The notes under the pieces: generated by a model
What the model was told of the DNA's origin: nothing
What the model saw: the letters and a program-made list of their open reading frames with translations, nothing else
The model's database searches: none
Assembly (NCBI GenBank): GCA_907165135.1
Contig: OU015569.1
Location: 7,688,501 to 7,752,500 of the forward strand
Length of the DNA: 64,000 nucleotides
Reading direction: 5' to 3'
DNA from: Oikopleura dioica
Lineage: Eukaryota > Chordata > Appendicularia > Copelata > Oikopleuridae
Made by a program: the position numbers and the translations under genes
In this document: positions 9,336 to 21,850 of the stretch, in pieces
Position numbering within the stretch: the stretch's first letter is position 1
How the letters are laid out: the number at the start of each line of letters is the position of its first letter

Positions 9336-11952
9336 TCACAGGGTGGGGAGAATGACTTTGTTTCCGTCGTCGTCTTTGTGAACTTCTCGCAGTTGGCGTT
9401 CCATCTTAATGTTGTTCGACCAGCTGGACCCAATCGAGCTCAGGAAAATTCTTGAGTCAGCAGCTATTTCCATTTCGGTGAGCGAAAGTAGGTCCCAGCT
9501 TTCGGTTTCGTGCGTTTTGCACCCCTCTGGAAAGAAATTCTCTTTCAAGAACGGGATAACCTAAAATAGCAAATAAAAAAAAACTTTTCAATTAGTGCAA
9601 AGATTTCGTTTTTATCTACCCTTCACATTGTCTGATCCACTAATCGATCTCAGTAAATGTGGAATTAGTAAAAAAAGGAGCGAATTAAAGCGCTATCGTA
9701 AGATAATCTTTTTAAATAAATGAAAGGTTGGATTAGTTTCGGCGTAAAAGCAAAGTTTTCCCTCGTTCCCATTTCTTACTTCTGATTGAAGGACGACTTT
9801 GATGTCTGGCCGTGTTTTCGCGAGAAAGGCGCGACCTTTGTTGAGCATTTCGGTCTCCGATGGTGGCGAAGCAATGTAGATGCTGTTAACACCTTCCACG
9901 CTGTCAATAAATGCGGAAATTTGCTGAACAAGGTAAAGTGAGTTTATAATCCTTTTGACGTAATTTTACCGCTGTGAAAATTTCTGGCCGCTTCATCATC
10001 TCGATTTGTGTGCAGATGTCATCGAGCTTCTTTTTCTCCCTTTTGTGGGTTAATTTTACGGGTATTGTTACTTCCAATTTTCGCTTATTGTTTCCATAAT
10101 TAAACCTTTCCTTTTATCACAAGTTCCGTGAAGCCAGTCGCCGGAGTTGTATCTGAAATACTTCGTTAGTTAACTGCTAATTTAATGAAAATGAAATAAC
10201 ATCAAGTTCATCGGCAAACTCTTTTTACCTCCAGTGAAGAGTCACGTAATCTCCATTCAGTTCTTGCTTCTGGAAGGCTCGAGCGAGATCAACAACGAAT
10301 TGAGGCCGCCCCGTATGCGCTACAATTTGTTTAACTAACTCATAGTCCTCACCTTTTTCTTCGTCGCTCCCCAAAAATTAACTAAATTGTAAGGAAAAGC
10401 GAGCAGGGCGCATCGTTCTCTGTACGAATCCGCTCCTTTCGGAGTGTAGTCTGGCTTATCGTACGCTGAAAATTATTATGATCGCTGAGGAGGGAGAGGC
10501 CACTCACTAAGAGACTTCTGGACTATTTCGTCTTCGAGCAATTTATTGCTGCATCCGTGTTTGAATATTTCTTCGCCGTTCTCGTTCTTGCAAAATTCTT
10601 GGCCAAAAAACACGCACGACGCTTTGAAGCGCTTCACCGTTTCTGGTTTGCACATGCCGCCGACGTTGTAGATAGCATCAAAGTGAGGACATGTGTTGTT
10701 GTACTCCTCTGTGCTCAACACGGGCACGAGTTCTCTGAAAGTGAGGTTGACAAATTTTCACAGCGTTTATTCTTACCTGAGTTTTTGGATGTTGATTCGG
10801 AGGTACGGGTGAACTAGCGCGACTCCATCTCCTTCAGAACTCGGATCAGCAATATCATGCTTGAAGAAAGGCGATATCACAATTGATCTATTGAGCTTGA
10901 CGGCCGTGAAAACCATCTCACGCAAAGAAATAAGCTGGTTGTTCGGGCCGGCTACTCCAACTGTGTACTTTTACGGGATGAAATGTTAGATAAAAAATAA
11001 GGCGAGTGTCCTTTTCGACTCATTATTATTGGCAACTGAAAATGGATAACTGAAAGTAAATGAATACGTGAAAAGTTTACCGTATCTCTTGACCAGAGGA
11101 TAATTAAATGAAGGAATTTTGGCAAAAAGAATTTGCGCAAAAAACTTTTGGTAAGAACGCGAAAGAAACCGGAGCTTTTGATCTGATTTCCGCTTTGGCC
11201 CTCGTGCAGAAGTGCTTTATCCGGGATAATCTAATCCTTCCAACGTTAGCTTCGGGACTGGATCAAATTCAAAGCACGTTTTCTAACTTTCCCAAATTAA
11301 TCATCTATTCTTTGATTACGGATTACTCCTAGTAAAGCTCCATTTACTAAGACCGGAATAAGCGACGCCTCTCTATTTCGAGCGACCCAAAACAGAAAAG
11401 TAGTTACTCAAAATAACTAATCTTGCTTTGCCGTTTTCATCCCGTTCACAAAAATCTATCGTTTCTTAATTTGTAGATGGGTTCAACTGGAGTGTCCCAA
11501 GTTGCAGTATCTCTGACAGGACAGTTCTCATTCTCCTCAACAACACCAGTCGTCAATGCTGTCGTAGTTGTTGTACTCATCGTTGTCGTGGTTGCAGTTG
11601 CGGCTGTGTTTGTTGAAGTTTCTTCGACAGTTGACGTGAACTCGTTTTCGTGGATGATGAATTCCTCGTCATACAGAGATTCTTTTAAAGATTTTTCAAA
11701 CATAAATTATAAAAGCATGAGAAATAAGTGATGTTCTGACTTTAAACGCGCTAATAGGGAAATTATGATAAGATCCTTTCCTTCGTCGATAGCGGGTCTA
11801 AACTTCAGATGATGACTGGAACTTCTGGCGGTGGTGACAGGACTTTGAAACAGGTCTCCAGATGTCGTGTCGAGCAAGAGATAAAGGGATGAACGCTCTC
11901 TTAGCTGGAGAAAAAAGAGAAACACTATTCCAGAAAGGACAAAGATAACCAT
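9336..11952 (-). CDS. O-fucosyltransferase-like type II Golgi/ER enzyme
   Basis: Probable GDP-fucose-dependent glycosyltransferase of the O-FucT/POFUT fold. The N-terminus (from 11952) is a signal anchor, MVIFVLSGIVFLFFLQLRER, followed by a Ser/Thr-rich stem with a poly-Thr tract (11480-11620). The catalytic region starts near 10975 with TVGVAGPNNQLISLREM, comparable to the GxxxNQ loop of O-FucTs. It continues through CALLAFPYNLVNFWGA, the diagnostic YVTLHWR (about 10235; HWR binds GDP-fucose in POFUTs), the nucleotide-binding segment IYIASPPSETEM (about 9850) and the C-terminal acceptor-side motif EIAADSRIFLSSIGSSWS (about 9440), like POFUT1 FIGNCVSSF. The protein is split over at least eight exons with short introns. 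The junction between anchor and stem exons near 11700-11770 is not resolved. It is clearly not close to vertebrate POFUT1/2 in sequence and may be a lineage-expanded member. Confidence 0.7.
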
Positions 11953-14269
11953 GTTTTTCCAATCATGACGAAAGACGCGAACTGAAATTTTGCAATAAGG
12001 AAACTTTTAAAGGCGATAGATGAAAATTCAACCATTTCATTACATAATGTAAACAATTTGTTTATTTTGCATTTAGAGGGCAATGCGTAACGGGAAAAAC
12101 TCTTTTTATCAAATTAATTCTAATTAACTCTTAGAATTTGTGCAGTATTTCAAACCTGAGGCTCCGAGCTCACAGCTGTCTTTCATTTTTTTATTCTCTT
12201 TTATCTATTTTCTTCGTTGATTTCTTTGTTTCGAATAATCTCTAGTCAGAGTGGAATTGAGAAAAAGATAAGGCGACTATAACTTCCGAAAATCACCTCG
12301 ATTTCTTATGTGTGCTAATGCATGATCGAGTTCCGACGTTTTTTTTTTCAGCTCCGAATTTCTCGCGGCGCTCCACCACCATCACTCAGGCTCGGGCGCG
12401 CGCGGTGGCACTCGCGAGTTGCTCTAGAAGTTTTTATCATGCATTTATTTCCCTAAGAACGTTGCGTAAACATTCATGTTCCATCAGATATTTCATTTTT
12501 CTTGCCATGATTTAGGGGTAGCTTACTTATGTGCCATATTGAAAATTTATGATATCAGAAAGATGCTTATTGGAATCAGATGTTTCAATGAATGAGAATG
12601 ATGCCGCGAATTCTAAAATGGCGAAATTAATTATTCGAGCAGAAAGTTGGCGCACATCGTTACTCTTTGCTACTCGAGTATGAATGATTTAGATGATGTA
12701 CTCGTTCTCCTGTACGAAAATGCAAAAAGAATAATTAATTCGGAATCAAATTAAGAGAAAAGAAAACATAATTTTCTCAATTGAATTTGTTAAGAAAGAA
12801 GCAACCAGAGATTCTAACAGGATTTTCTTTTGCTCGCAAAGGAGGTTTAGTGGATATAACCCCGGTTCCCCGGGTAGATTTTATTGGATTCATTTTTTGC
12901 GGCATCCGACATAATCGGCTTAATCATTTGCAAGCAGTTGGCAATCCGCGCCTATTCAGTATTTGACGAGAACACGAAAACTGAAGGAAAGAATTCATAA
13001 AATTTCTTTTAAAGTTATGAATTAATTAAGAACGCCGAAACGACAGATGATATGGCAGATGTACGTAAAGTTTCCTTTGTTCCTACCTATTCAGTAAGAC
13101 CTACTGTGCGCTGTCAAGTGCGTTCTCCATTAGATTCAACGCGCAATATACACATAGATCTACATGAACGGAAAAAGATAATTACCTTTTTGATGGGCCA
13201 ATTAATTCAGTTTAATATTGATGCGCTTCTATTTCCCCGGCTCCACTTATACAGATACTCATATGTTTTCGTCTGAGAGAGTCATAAACAAGCAAGTTTT
13301 TAGCACGTTTCTGGAAAGCATCGGGATCGTCGTTTTGTCTGCCTTGATATGCACGTTTGAAATACTATTTGAAATTATTATAAATTATCATTTCGACTTC
13401 ATTTTTTTAACAGAGAAAAATATTCCAAACTAAGAGACAGTTGCAATCGTAGTGTGCATACTCGCCAATGTTTTCTACACGGACATTCGCTCCAGCCTCA
13501 GCGTGAGCCCAATGCCCAGTCGTAAATACACTCCGCACTCGAGGGTGAGTTTCCTATTTATGCAAGAGCAGCACGTCGCTGGCGTCTTCACGTCGTTTTC
13601 CTGGAACATCTCAGATGTTACATCTGCCTCTTTACTTTCTTTTTAGTCCTGTCATCTCTCTCATTCGCCAAGCGCCTATGGCCAGGGTTAAGAATTGTTA
13701 CAGACAAGATTTATATTCAAGAGAGCTCCTTTCGAACCCTGATAAACGACCAAGATCATCTTCGGGAATGCAGGGTTCCGCCAATTTCCGCCTTTCGCAC
13801 CAACTTCAAGCTCCTCGAGAATCAGTAGGATGCGTGGTCAGTCCCTTTTCAAACAGTTCCCCTCACCCAGGTTCGCCCCAACCCTGCCCTGCCCCCCTTT
13901 CTTGACTATTTTGTTGAAATAACGATTTTCTTTAGATGTCACGTGAATGCGAGAGTCGCAAAAGAAGCTATGGAGAAGACTCTGTTATCGTCAATATGGC
14001 ACTGCAATGACAATTTCTTTAAAAACATTAAATTTTCAACTTCTGGAGACATTAATCGTTCCTGAATACTGCATCGCTATCTAAGGTTAATTATAGTTTG
14101 ATATCTAAAATTGGGACGATCATTAGTCTCTATCTCTAGCAGATTACACCGCAGCTGAGAAATTTTACGTGCCCTAACATTAAAGATCGACTTCTCTTAG
14201 ACCATTCTTCGCTGAAGATAATGATTTATTCAATTACTTGCATTTGAAAATCCTAAAAAATGGATATAG
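11953..14269. other. 2.3-kb stretch without a convincing gene
   Basis: Mostly AT-rich non-coding sequence, with a GC-rich patch at 12355-12425 (CTCGGGCGCGCGCGG). Open frames at 12312, 12781, 13052 and 13218 carry no motif. The segment 13440-13905 is somewhat coding-like (Ser/Pro/Arg-rich frames, SPMPSRKYTPHSR, then RPRSSSGMQGSAN), but the only introns that would join its pieces are about 22-27 bp, so I leave it uncalled. Confidence 0.45.
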
Positions 14270-15140
14270 CTATACATTTTTATCGAAGTTGGCGAGGTCG
14301 ACCGGCAGGTGAATTTTGCTATTATGCCCGTATTTCTCCAGCGATTTCGTTTTAGTGCATTTTATCAATTTACTCTTCGTCTCGTCGCTGAAAGGACAGT
14401 TTGAACGAGTAACTGAGTTGCCTGTTACCTCAGACTCGCCATTATTCTGCTTATGTAAATGTTGTTCTTCACTCCAAGATGAATGAAAAAGAATTTTTTA
14501 AGAGTTTTCTTGGATGTCCATCGAAGTCGCAATCGCTCACACGTTTTCGCCTAGAAGAAGAGATTGCATTATCTAATGCCGTAATTGGTCACTTACGGAG
14601 GGTAAATGCTCGCCCTTCGCCATGCCAGCCACAAAATAGATGGTGTAGTTCGGGTTGTCGAAGGTGGCCAGCTGCTCTTGCGCGTAATCCGCGAGACGAT
14701 TACTAATGTCTTCGTAATTTATCAATTTCTCGCTTGGCAAATCTCGAGCCGTCAGCATGAAAATCGGCACGTTATCTGGATCGTTTCCGATGTGTCTAAA
14801 TACGATATCAGTTGTTCTATAAGAACCGCCTACTTGAAAGAGTTCTTGTATTGTTTTAAAATTGGGTCGTCTAAGAATTGTGCATCTGCGTCATCGATGT
14901 CGCTCTCGTCGTCACTTAAAAGAATGAGCTTCAAAAATTATTTAATTGAACACAAACCTGATCTCCAGAAGAGTTTCGTTTTTCGTTGGTGAACTCGTCG
15001 ATGCTTTATTAGAAGCGGCTTCACTAAGGTCAACACTGTTCTGGGGCGTCAATGGAAGCCCAGATCCCCGGCTCCTACTGTCTGTTTGTCCTTCTCCCCC
15101 AGTTAATGATAAATCTGCCAAAGAACTAAGACCGCTGGAA
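14270..15140 (-). CDS. CRAL-TRIO (BNIP2/ARHGAP1-type) domain exons
   Basis: Five exons joined by short GT-AG introns encode a Ser-rich acidic linker (SDDESDIDDADAQF) and then a Sec14/CRAL-TRIO domain of the BNIP2/ARHGAP1 kind. The domain reads NVPIFMLTARDLPSEKL, NPNYTIYFVAGMAKGEHLPS, a KKTLKKFFFIHLG segment matching the KKNLKSFIIVHP strand-helix of BNIP2, and a final half ending FDKNV at the stop (14270-14272). Such domains bind lipids or small-GTPase regulators. The domain is divergent: the glycine-rich W-L motif after LPS is lost. Introns at about 14940-14982, 14800-14836 and 14535-14580 restore the frame. This is probably the C-terminal part of a longer gene whose upstream exons extend to about 17.1 kb. 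Confidence 0.6.
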
Positions 15141-17088
15141 CTATGATTTCAATAAGTTTAAACTAGTTGCATTCAAAATATTCATCGGAACATTCTCTTT
15201 CATTAAAAGTAGTATTTTTGAGCTTTGTGGTTCGGAAACTTCCAAAGTAGCTTAGATACCCTTGAACCTTCCTTGTGGGTCGTTTAAAAACCACGAGAGT
15301 ACCAACGTCCTTAGAGATAAATCTGAAAATGGCCCGATTCATGTTCTAAAATAGGAGCTATAGAAACTTATTGAAATCTTGTCTTGAGTTCAAAGCATTT
15401 TGAACGTCTTTGGCGGCATTAGGATCAAGTGCAAATGATGGCTTCCGTTTTAACGTTTTTCCCTGTATGAGCATTCTAGTTTTAAGTTTATCCTGTTCGT
15501 CTAGGGAGCAAATTTAGCTGTCGAAGAATCTTAACTTGATTTACCAATGTCATCATCAACAATGAGGTTTTTTAGTTTATCCATTCAAAAAAACTTCGGA
15601 AATTATCTCTTTCTTAAAGAAAAAAGTTGTGTCGATGTTTTAGCAAAAGACGAAGAGTTCGCACATTGCTTTCGCATCTTTTTTCGGAGTGTAAACAAAG
15701 ACAAGAAATTCTTTCTCGAATCAAATTTATCCTTAATAATTGTTGACCTATTCGTTCTTCAGAGCCAATTTTCAACTTGGCTTTGAAATTAGAGGACGCT
15801 TCGGTGGTGTCTTTTTTCATTTTGGTTATTCCCTTTCCCAATCCCTGTGACTGGTTGAAATTGGATTAGTTTTTTCGCCATCTATTATTTCAATTCCATA
15901 ATGGAATTATCTTAGCTGGAGAATCTGATGGAGTGAGTTAAACCAGTTCCTGGCCCAAGTTTTTCAATTTAGACGAAGCACGTTTTACAGACGCGCTAGA
16001 ATTTTTAAGATAGCAGTTTATAGAGTTTTATACCTCGTAGCGTGTTGAACTGATTGGCCAACATTGCTCATACTAGCTGTTGCAATACTTCCACGTCTTA
16101 ACTCATGGTTCGCATATAAATCATTTGATAGAATTCCGCTATCACAGAAACTAGAGTAGACAACTTTCCATATTCAAACCGGCTCCTTGAGGACAAGGAG
16201 TGTTTGAGCTCGTCAAACTCATCACGCTCCCCTTTGTCTCGCAGATTTTTGATTTTTTGATCTACTTTTTTTGTTTGATCACCCAATTTTTTCGCAATGC
16301 TACTGATTTTGGAAGCTGCTATTGATCCGCGTCGGCGAGCTAGAATTAATAATCATTTCTATCTGATTCGGGATTATCTCGCTAACCCGAATTTTGTCCA
16401 TTCGGACTTTCATGCGATTGTTTCTGGCGCTTTCTTATAACGTCGACCGGCGGTAGAATGATATCTACTGGCATTTAGAATAGTTATGTAAGATATTATT
16501 AAAACCTTCGCCTAACTCCGCATCAATAAACTTTTGAAGAAAAGTTTCTAAGTAAGATTCTGACAATGTTTTCATATCGCAAGATGTCTTGAGCTCCTTA
16601 TCTTATTAATAGAGCTCGATATTTTCAGCCAAAATAGAAGATTTACTAAATTCAATGAGACCCGTTCATTTCGATTCCTTCTCCCAGTTACTTTCAAGTT
16701 CAGAAGCAGTTTCGAAGTCCTTCTTTAACAGAGCTAAAGAAGCATATCCATCACTTTTTATTGGAGCGAAATTGCCCCCTGAAATTGTTCTCTCTGTTTC
16801 GCTGATGTCATCTTCGCTCCATCGAAAGCCAAAATCCAATTTTCTAGCGTTTTTCTTTTTGATTTCTGAAAAGTCCATCGCTTCGAACTCAGAAGGATGA
16901 ACTAGCTGTCTTTTCTTCTTCGATTTGTGCTCAACCAGAGGCTTGATCAGATTGAGAACTCGCTGGTTCTCGATTATTGTGTTCATCGCCGCTTTTGAAA
17001 AACTAATTAAATTGTGAGTTGTAACACCTAAGTAAATTTCTACTGAATTAACTTTTCCTTTAATTGCTGTTTGTGCAATTATATCCAC
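15141..17088 (-). CDS. Probable upstream exons of the CRAL-TRIO gene
   Basis: The minus strand holds a chain of open, hydrophilic segments, each bordered by plausible splice sites. They are 16666-17088 (IIENQRVLNLIKPLVEHKSK, then KLDFGFRWSEDDISETERT), about 16098-16330 (charged coiled-coil-like KKVDQKIKNLRDKGERDEF), about 15760-15841 (GKGITKMKKDTTEASSNFK), about 15375-15470 (KTLKRKPSFALDPNAAKDV) and about 15200-15330 (SKDVGTLVVFKRPTRKVQGY, YFGSFRTTK). Amino-acid composition and codon use look coding. I do not recognise the domains. They may form the N-terminal half of the CRAL-TRIO protein, or a separate gene ending near 16.0 kb. Order and strand agree, but not every junction was solved. Confidence 0.4.
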
Positions 17089-18614
17089 TATTTTGTCTTC
17101 GTGACTTCAAAATTGATTCCAATAACGATAATTTATCATGAAACCCGACGGTGTGCATCCGACTGGTGGAACTGCCGTCTTGACAAGAAAATTCCGGAAT
17201 CGTTTTGACTGAGTGTATAATCATACGTGGCTGGGAAGATCGAATATTAAACCACGTCTCAGGGTATATATTTTATGGACTGTTTGGTACATAGTCAGCA
17301 ACCATTGATTACAAAGATAACAGTACCGTACTGATTTAGGTTTTTATCTTATCTTATGAATCTGGGGCATCAAATCCTGAGCAATTCTGGAGTGACGTAA
17401 GCTGGATCCTCAGCAGGATGTTCGTGAACGGTTCCAAGCGGGAGTTGCTTCCGCATCATCCTAAAAATGCCTTCAACGGACGCTTAAAAATTCAAGAGCC
17501 TTAACCGGCCCAATTTTTCAAGGAAGTGCTTTTAATCATGTCAAGCTTTCTAGAAGAGATTGAGGAGTTGAATACAGTGCTTTCTTTTTCTGAATTTAAT
17601 TTGATCACCTTCGTGAACTTATCCTAGATCGGTATATTAAACGGTATAGCGTCACTTATACGTTCATTTCCCTAACGCTAGACTTCGACGACGTAAGAAA
17701 AATAATCCGAGCTCACGCCAAGGTCACCCGTTTAACCAAATGTTGCCTTTGTTTATCTGTGTTAGCACCGATTGGATCTTGTTATCTTGAACGTTCGTTC
17801 AATCTTACCTAAGGATAAGTTCACGACGACCCCCTTAAATATGACTTATAAGAAGTATCGTTACTTGAATAGATGATTATTTAATCAAGGAAAGAACAAT
17901 AATCAAAAATTAGAAAACTAACACGAAATTTGCTAACATCGTGAAACACAGACAGTAATCCCTTGCATCACGAGCGCGATTCTAATTCACAAAAAAACGT
18001 AATTTCTGTCACTTTCGAATTCATATTTTTGAATACACATTCTCATTATTTCTGATTGCGGGAAAAAGTTTGCATATAAAACTCACACGTTGTTTTACCC
18101 CTGGCAGGGTAAACTATTATTCTTCAAAACTTCCACATTTCGCAAGAAATTTAGAAATGAAACATTAAATATTTATAGTTACATCAAAGAAAGCCCAGCT
18201 ATAGTCTATTGATTTTAATTTAACCAGGGGACTTTTTAAAATAGTCTATTTTCTTCAGTAAAATAACGAAAATTGTCAATCATCATAGATTATTTTTATT
18301 ATAAATTAGTTGGCTACTAACAAGCTTAAGATTAGTTAAAGTCACCTCACTTATTGGACGATTAATGAAATTCTCTTGAAGAGCCACAAAATATGCAGTT
18401 TACTTTTCTTCAGAAAATGACGAATTTCTCACATTAGAGTTTCTCCCTTTGAGTTTGCCCTTACGAAGCGCATAACTATAAAGAAAAAAACATATTTTGA
18501 AATGAGCGTCTTCCTTGCTTGTTGACTGCTATCGCTTAAATTTGCAACGGTCGTGAGTACTGCAAATAAATTGAGGTTTAAGAGTCAGAACTGAAATTTT
18601 ATTTCAAGATTTGC
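17089..18614. other. Gene-free region between minus-strand genes
   Basis: About 1.5 kb of AT-rich sequence without a convincing reading frame on either strand. A small perfect inverted repeat TTTACCC/GGGTAAA with a 6-nt spacer lies near 18095-18115. Otherwise I see nothing defined. Confidence 0.5.
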
Positions 18615-21600
18615 TCAAACATCGAGCTCAAAGTCAGTTTTTGCTTGTTCTCGCAGTTCAACTTTTCGAATTTTGCCAGTAACAGTCAAGGGGTATTCTT
18701 CGACAAATTTGACATATTTCGGCACTTTCCAGTGTGTCATATTTGCCAGGCCAAACTGACGCAACTCTTGAGCAGTTAATTCAGCCCCGTTTACAAGTCG
18801 AACGTAAACGGCCACTTCTTCTCCTAGCCTTTTACTCGGGACCCCGACCACTGGAAGATGAAAGTTTATTTTTATGAATAATCTGTGACTTGCGCTCACC
18901 TTGTGCATCAGCAATGGCTGGGTGCTTGAGCAGAAAAGCCTCCACCTCCGCCGGGTAGATATTTTCTCCCCCTCGGATGATCATGTCTTTGCTTCTTCCC
19001 ACAATCTTTGCGTAACCACTTTCGTCCATCGTAGCCAAATCGCCAGTGTGATACCAACCATCTTTGTCTACCACTTCCGCAGTCTTCTCTGGTTCATTGA
19101 AATAGCCTTTGAACACGCAAGGACCACGAATGCACATTTCTCCTGTTTCTCCCATTTCGACTGTTCGTCCTGTCTCAGGCTCTACTAGCTTTGCTTCTGT
19201 ATGCGGCATCACACATCCGACTGTCGTTGTCCGTTGCTAAATTTGACAACATGAGAATCTCAAACTGTTTCTCCTTTGTCACACCTATTCTGTTCAAGTG
19301 CAATATAATATTGCCAATATTACACCAAAAAGACAACGTAAAAGTGATCTTTAGTTTCCATAAAAATCCAAAATACTAAACATGAATTTACCTGAAAAGT
19401 GCTTTGCGCAGTAGTCATAAACGTGATTGGAGAGTTTTCAGTTGTTCCATAAGCGACGAAGACTTACCAACGATTCGCTACTCAAGCTTTTTAAAGCTAA
19501 CTTCAACATATCCCGAATATGATATTCGATGGAACGTTATTAAGTTTAATTGGACGAGCATTTGTATTTACTTTAGTAATTAATAATTATCCATTTGGGT
19601 AGAACGCGCTCGCCGTGGCTTGAGCTCAAGAAGCCCTTTCCGTGAGGAGCATGCTCCGTTTCTAAGAGTTCGAGTAGACGGCAAACCGGCTAAAATTCTG
19701 GTGTGTCATTATTCGATAACAGCCAGGCGGTTTGCTACAAAAGTTGCTTCCCAGCGCGAACGCAGTGGAAGTACACAATTCTGAGGAATTGCGGAATATT
19801 GAATGACGAGATGGCGTGAATTAGGGGAGCAACTTTCCTAGCGCAGAAGCTCTTTATGGTGCTTTCTCGCGCGCGCAGTTTTTATTGATCTGCGCGTTAA
19901 CTTCAAAATCTTCTGCACATTGGGAGGAATATCTAACCTTATTCGTTAATTATGCTCCTAAAAGCACACATCTGAAAGATACTGAGAAACCGTGAGTCTT
20001 CAAAAAATACTTATTGCTAATCTTTTCACGTATTTGATTAACCAGATTCTGAAAAATAGAATAAATCAGATTTGAATCGTTTCCTTTGCAGCTGTAATAT
20101 TCGTCGAGATCTCTGAGAAGCTGTTCGGGACAAACTGCACCAGCCATGAGGCCTCTAATTCCCCCCTTCGGCGCGACGAACGTAGAACGTAACGGAGAAG
20201 CTGAAGAATTATTGCTGTGAAAAATTTAATTCAAAAATGACACGCTTTCAATTCTTGACGTGGCAAGACAAACCTAGCAAATCAACGAACATCGTTGGCG
20301 TCCCGTACCAGACTGTTGCGCCTTCGGTCTGGGCGGCTTCGAGACCGACATCGGCGTTGAAGGTCGGCGCTGGAATGACTAGCTTGCATCCGCGAGTGAG
20401 CATGAATAGATTGGCCATCACGCAACCGAAACAGTGGTAGAAAGGCGTGTTGACGAGAATCACGTCGTTTTCTGTGGATTGAATTCGCTCCGAGGAGCTT
20501 GCCTGGATGGCATTGTTGAGCACATTATGATGACTAAGAGTTGCACCTTTTGGGCTTCCTGTCGTCCCAGATGTAAACTGAACATTTACGGGGTCTTCGC
20601 TATCCAAAGACTGGATGATATTTTCAACTTCATTGAGATAAGAAGAGTCCTTTGTAGAGTTTAAAATTTGTCATGTTTCTAGCTGATAAAAATCGAATAT
20701 TCACGGAATATTTTCTCACTCTGTCCTGGTCAGCTCGAAAGTTGTCGAATGAAAACGTCGGCACGTTTGCAAGTCCGGAAAAATTCTTAAAAAGGTCAAT
20801 CTTGTTTTTCCAGCTTCTCGCCTTGCTTGATCGAAATCTCGTACCGGCTATAGCCAGTAGTTTTCGATTCAAAGAACTCAGTTTTTACATGATAGCTAAC
20901 CTGTCCAATGAATGCTACGAACTTAAGCTGATCCGATAATTGTGGGTTTTCTTTCAGTGTTTTTGTCAGGATCTCTTCGTATGGCTAGCTTCACGTTAGT
21001 ATTGGTCGAGGTTTTTAATTTCAACGGAATAAATGTATCTTATGCAGACGGCTTTTATAAATTAAAGTGGTCATTTGTTCGCTGTTTCTTCGCCACAACG
21101 CCCACAAGACTCTCAAGACATGTTACAGTTGTTTTGAAAAACGTCGACGGTTGGCTTATGACCACTGTGGTTTAACCTTGTTCTTGTTATGACGTTTCAG
21201 ATAGAAAACGAGTACCTGTCGGTTGTAGAAAGTGTCAGAAACAAGGGCGCGAATTTTGCACATGTGCAAAACGTAGGCTAGCTCGGCAGATTTGTACGAT
21301 GGGTTAACATTCACGAGGATAAGGCCAGCTTTGGCAGCGGCAAATTGCGTCTTATTTGCGGTTTCTTTTAATTTTGTCTTTCATTTTGATAGCTTTTGAA
21401 GATGGAAACCCGTTCCTCGATCCATTCTTCATGATTTGGCGCCCAAATTCCGATACACTCGCCAGGGTTTAGACCAGCAGCTTATAATGGCTTTGCCAAC
21501 GCATTTTTTCGGTAATTACGTTTAGATAAAGCCTTCCTAATAGCCCAGCCGCTATCCGATTTGTTCTAGCTTCGAAATCTTCAAAGGTAGAGCGTCGTTT

Positions 21601-21850
21601 AGTACTTGAGCTCGGGTGGTAAACATTATTTCGCCTCTATCGTTTTCGGTTAAAACAACATGGACCCGTTCCTGTGAAAAACATAAACTTCGCGGTCGGC
21701 AAATTTTTCGGTTATGATTCGTTGTTGCTACAATAATTTACGAGCGTCTACGACTCTTTTCAAAATATCCCATAACGTACTTAATGTAAATTTGATTTTT
21801 CAAATACCTGTGGAATGGTACGACCTTTTAAAGTTGTTCAAAAAAGTCAT
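18615..21850 (-). CDS. ACSF2: ACSF2-type medium-chain acyl-CoA synthetase
   Basis: ATP-dependent fatty-acid-activating enzyme of the adenylate-forming superfamily, mitochondrial in vertebrates. It starts at 21850 with MTFLNNFKRSYHST, a plausible basic targeting end. Ordered motifs: RRSTFEDFEARTNRIA, CIGIWAPNHEEW, AAAKAGLILVNVNPSYKS, the P-loop-like VQFTSGTTGSPKGATLSHHN (about 20545-20605), YHCFGCVMANL, VAYGTTENSPITF (about 19440), TGEMCIRGPCVFKGY, DGWYHTGDLATMDESGY, IVGRSKDMIIRGGENIYPAE and YPLTVTGKIRKVELRE with the catalytic Lys of the C-terminal subdomain. All match ACSF2 order and spacing. One intron near 21500 works only as GA-AG. The intron of roughly 0.5 kb at about 19470-19990 is unusually long for this window. 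The gene looks complete. Confidence 0.9.

Noticed and set aside
12312..12966. Plus-strand open frames near 12.3 and 12.8 kb
   Set aside because: Low-complexity or random composition, no splice partners, no domain; treated as non-coding.
13440..13905. Ser/Pro-rich frames that looked like a two-exon gene
   Set aside because: The only introns linking them would be 22-27 bp, below the usual size here, and no family is recognised.
18090..18120. Small TTTACCC/GGGTAAA palindrome
   Set aside because: Seven-bp arms are too short to call a structure or element in AT-rich DNA.
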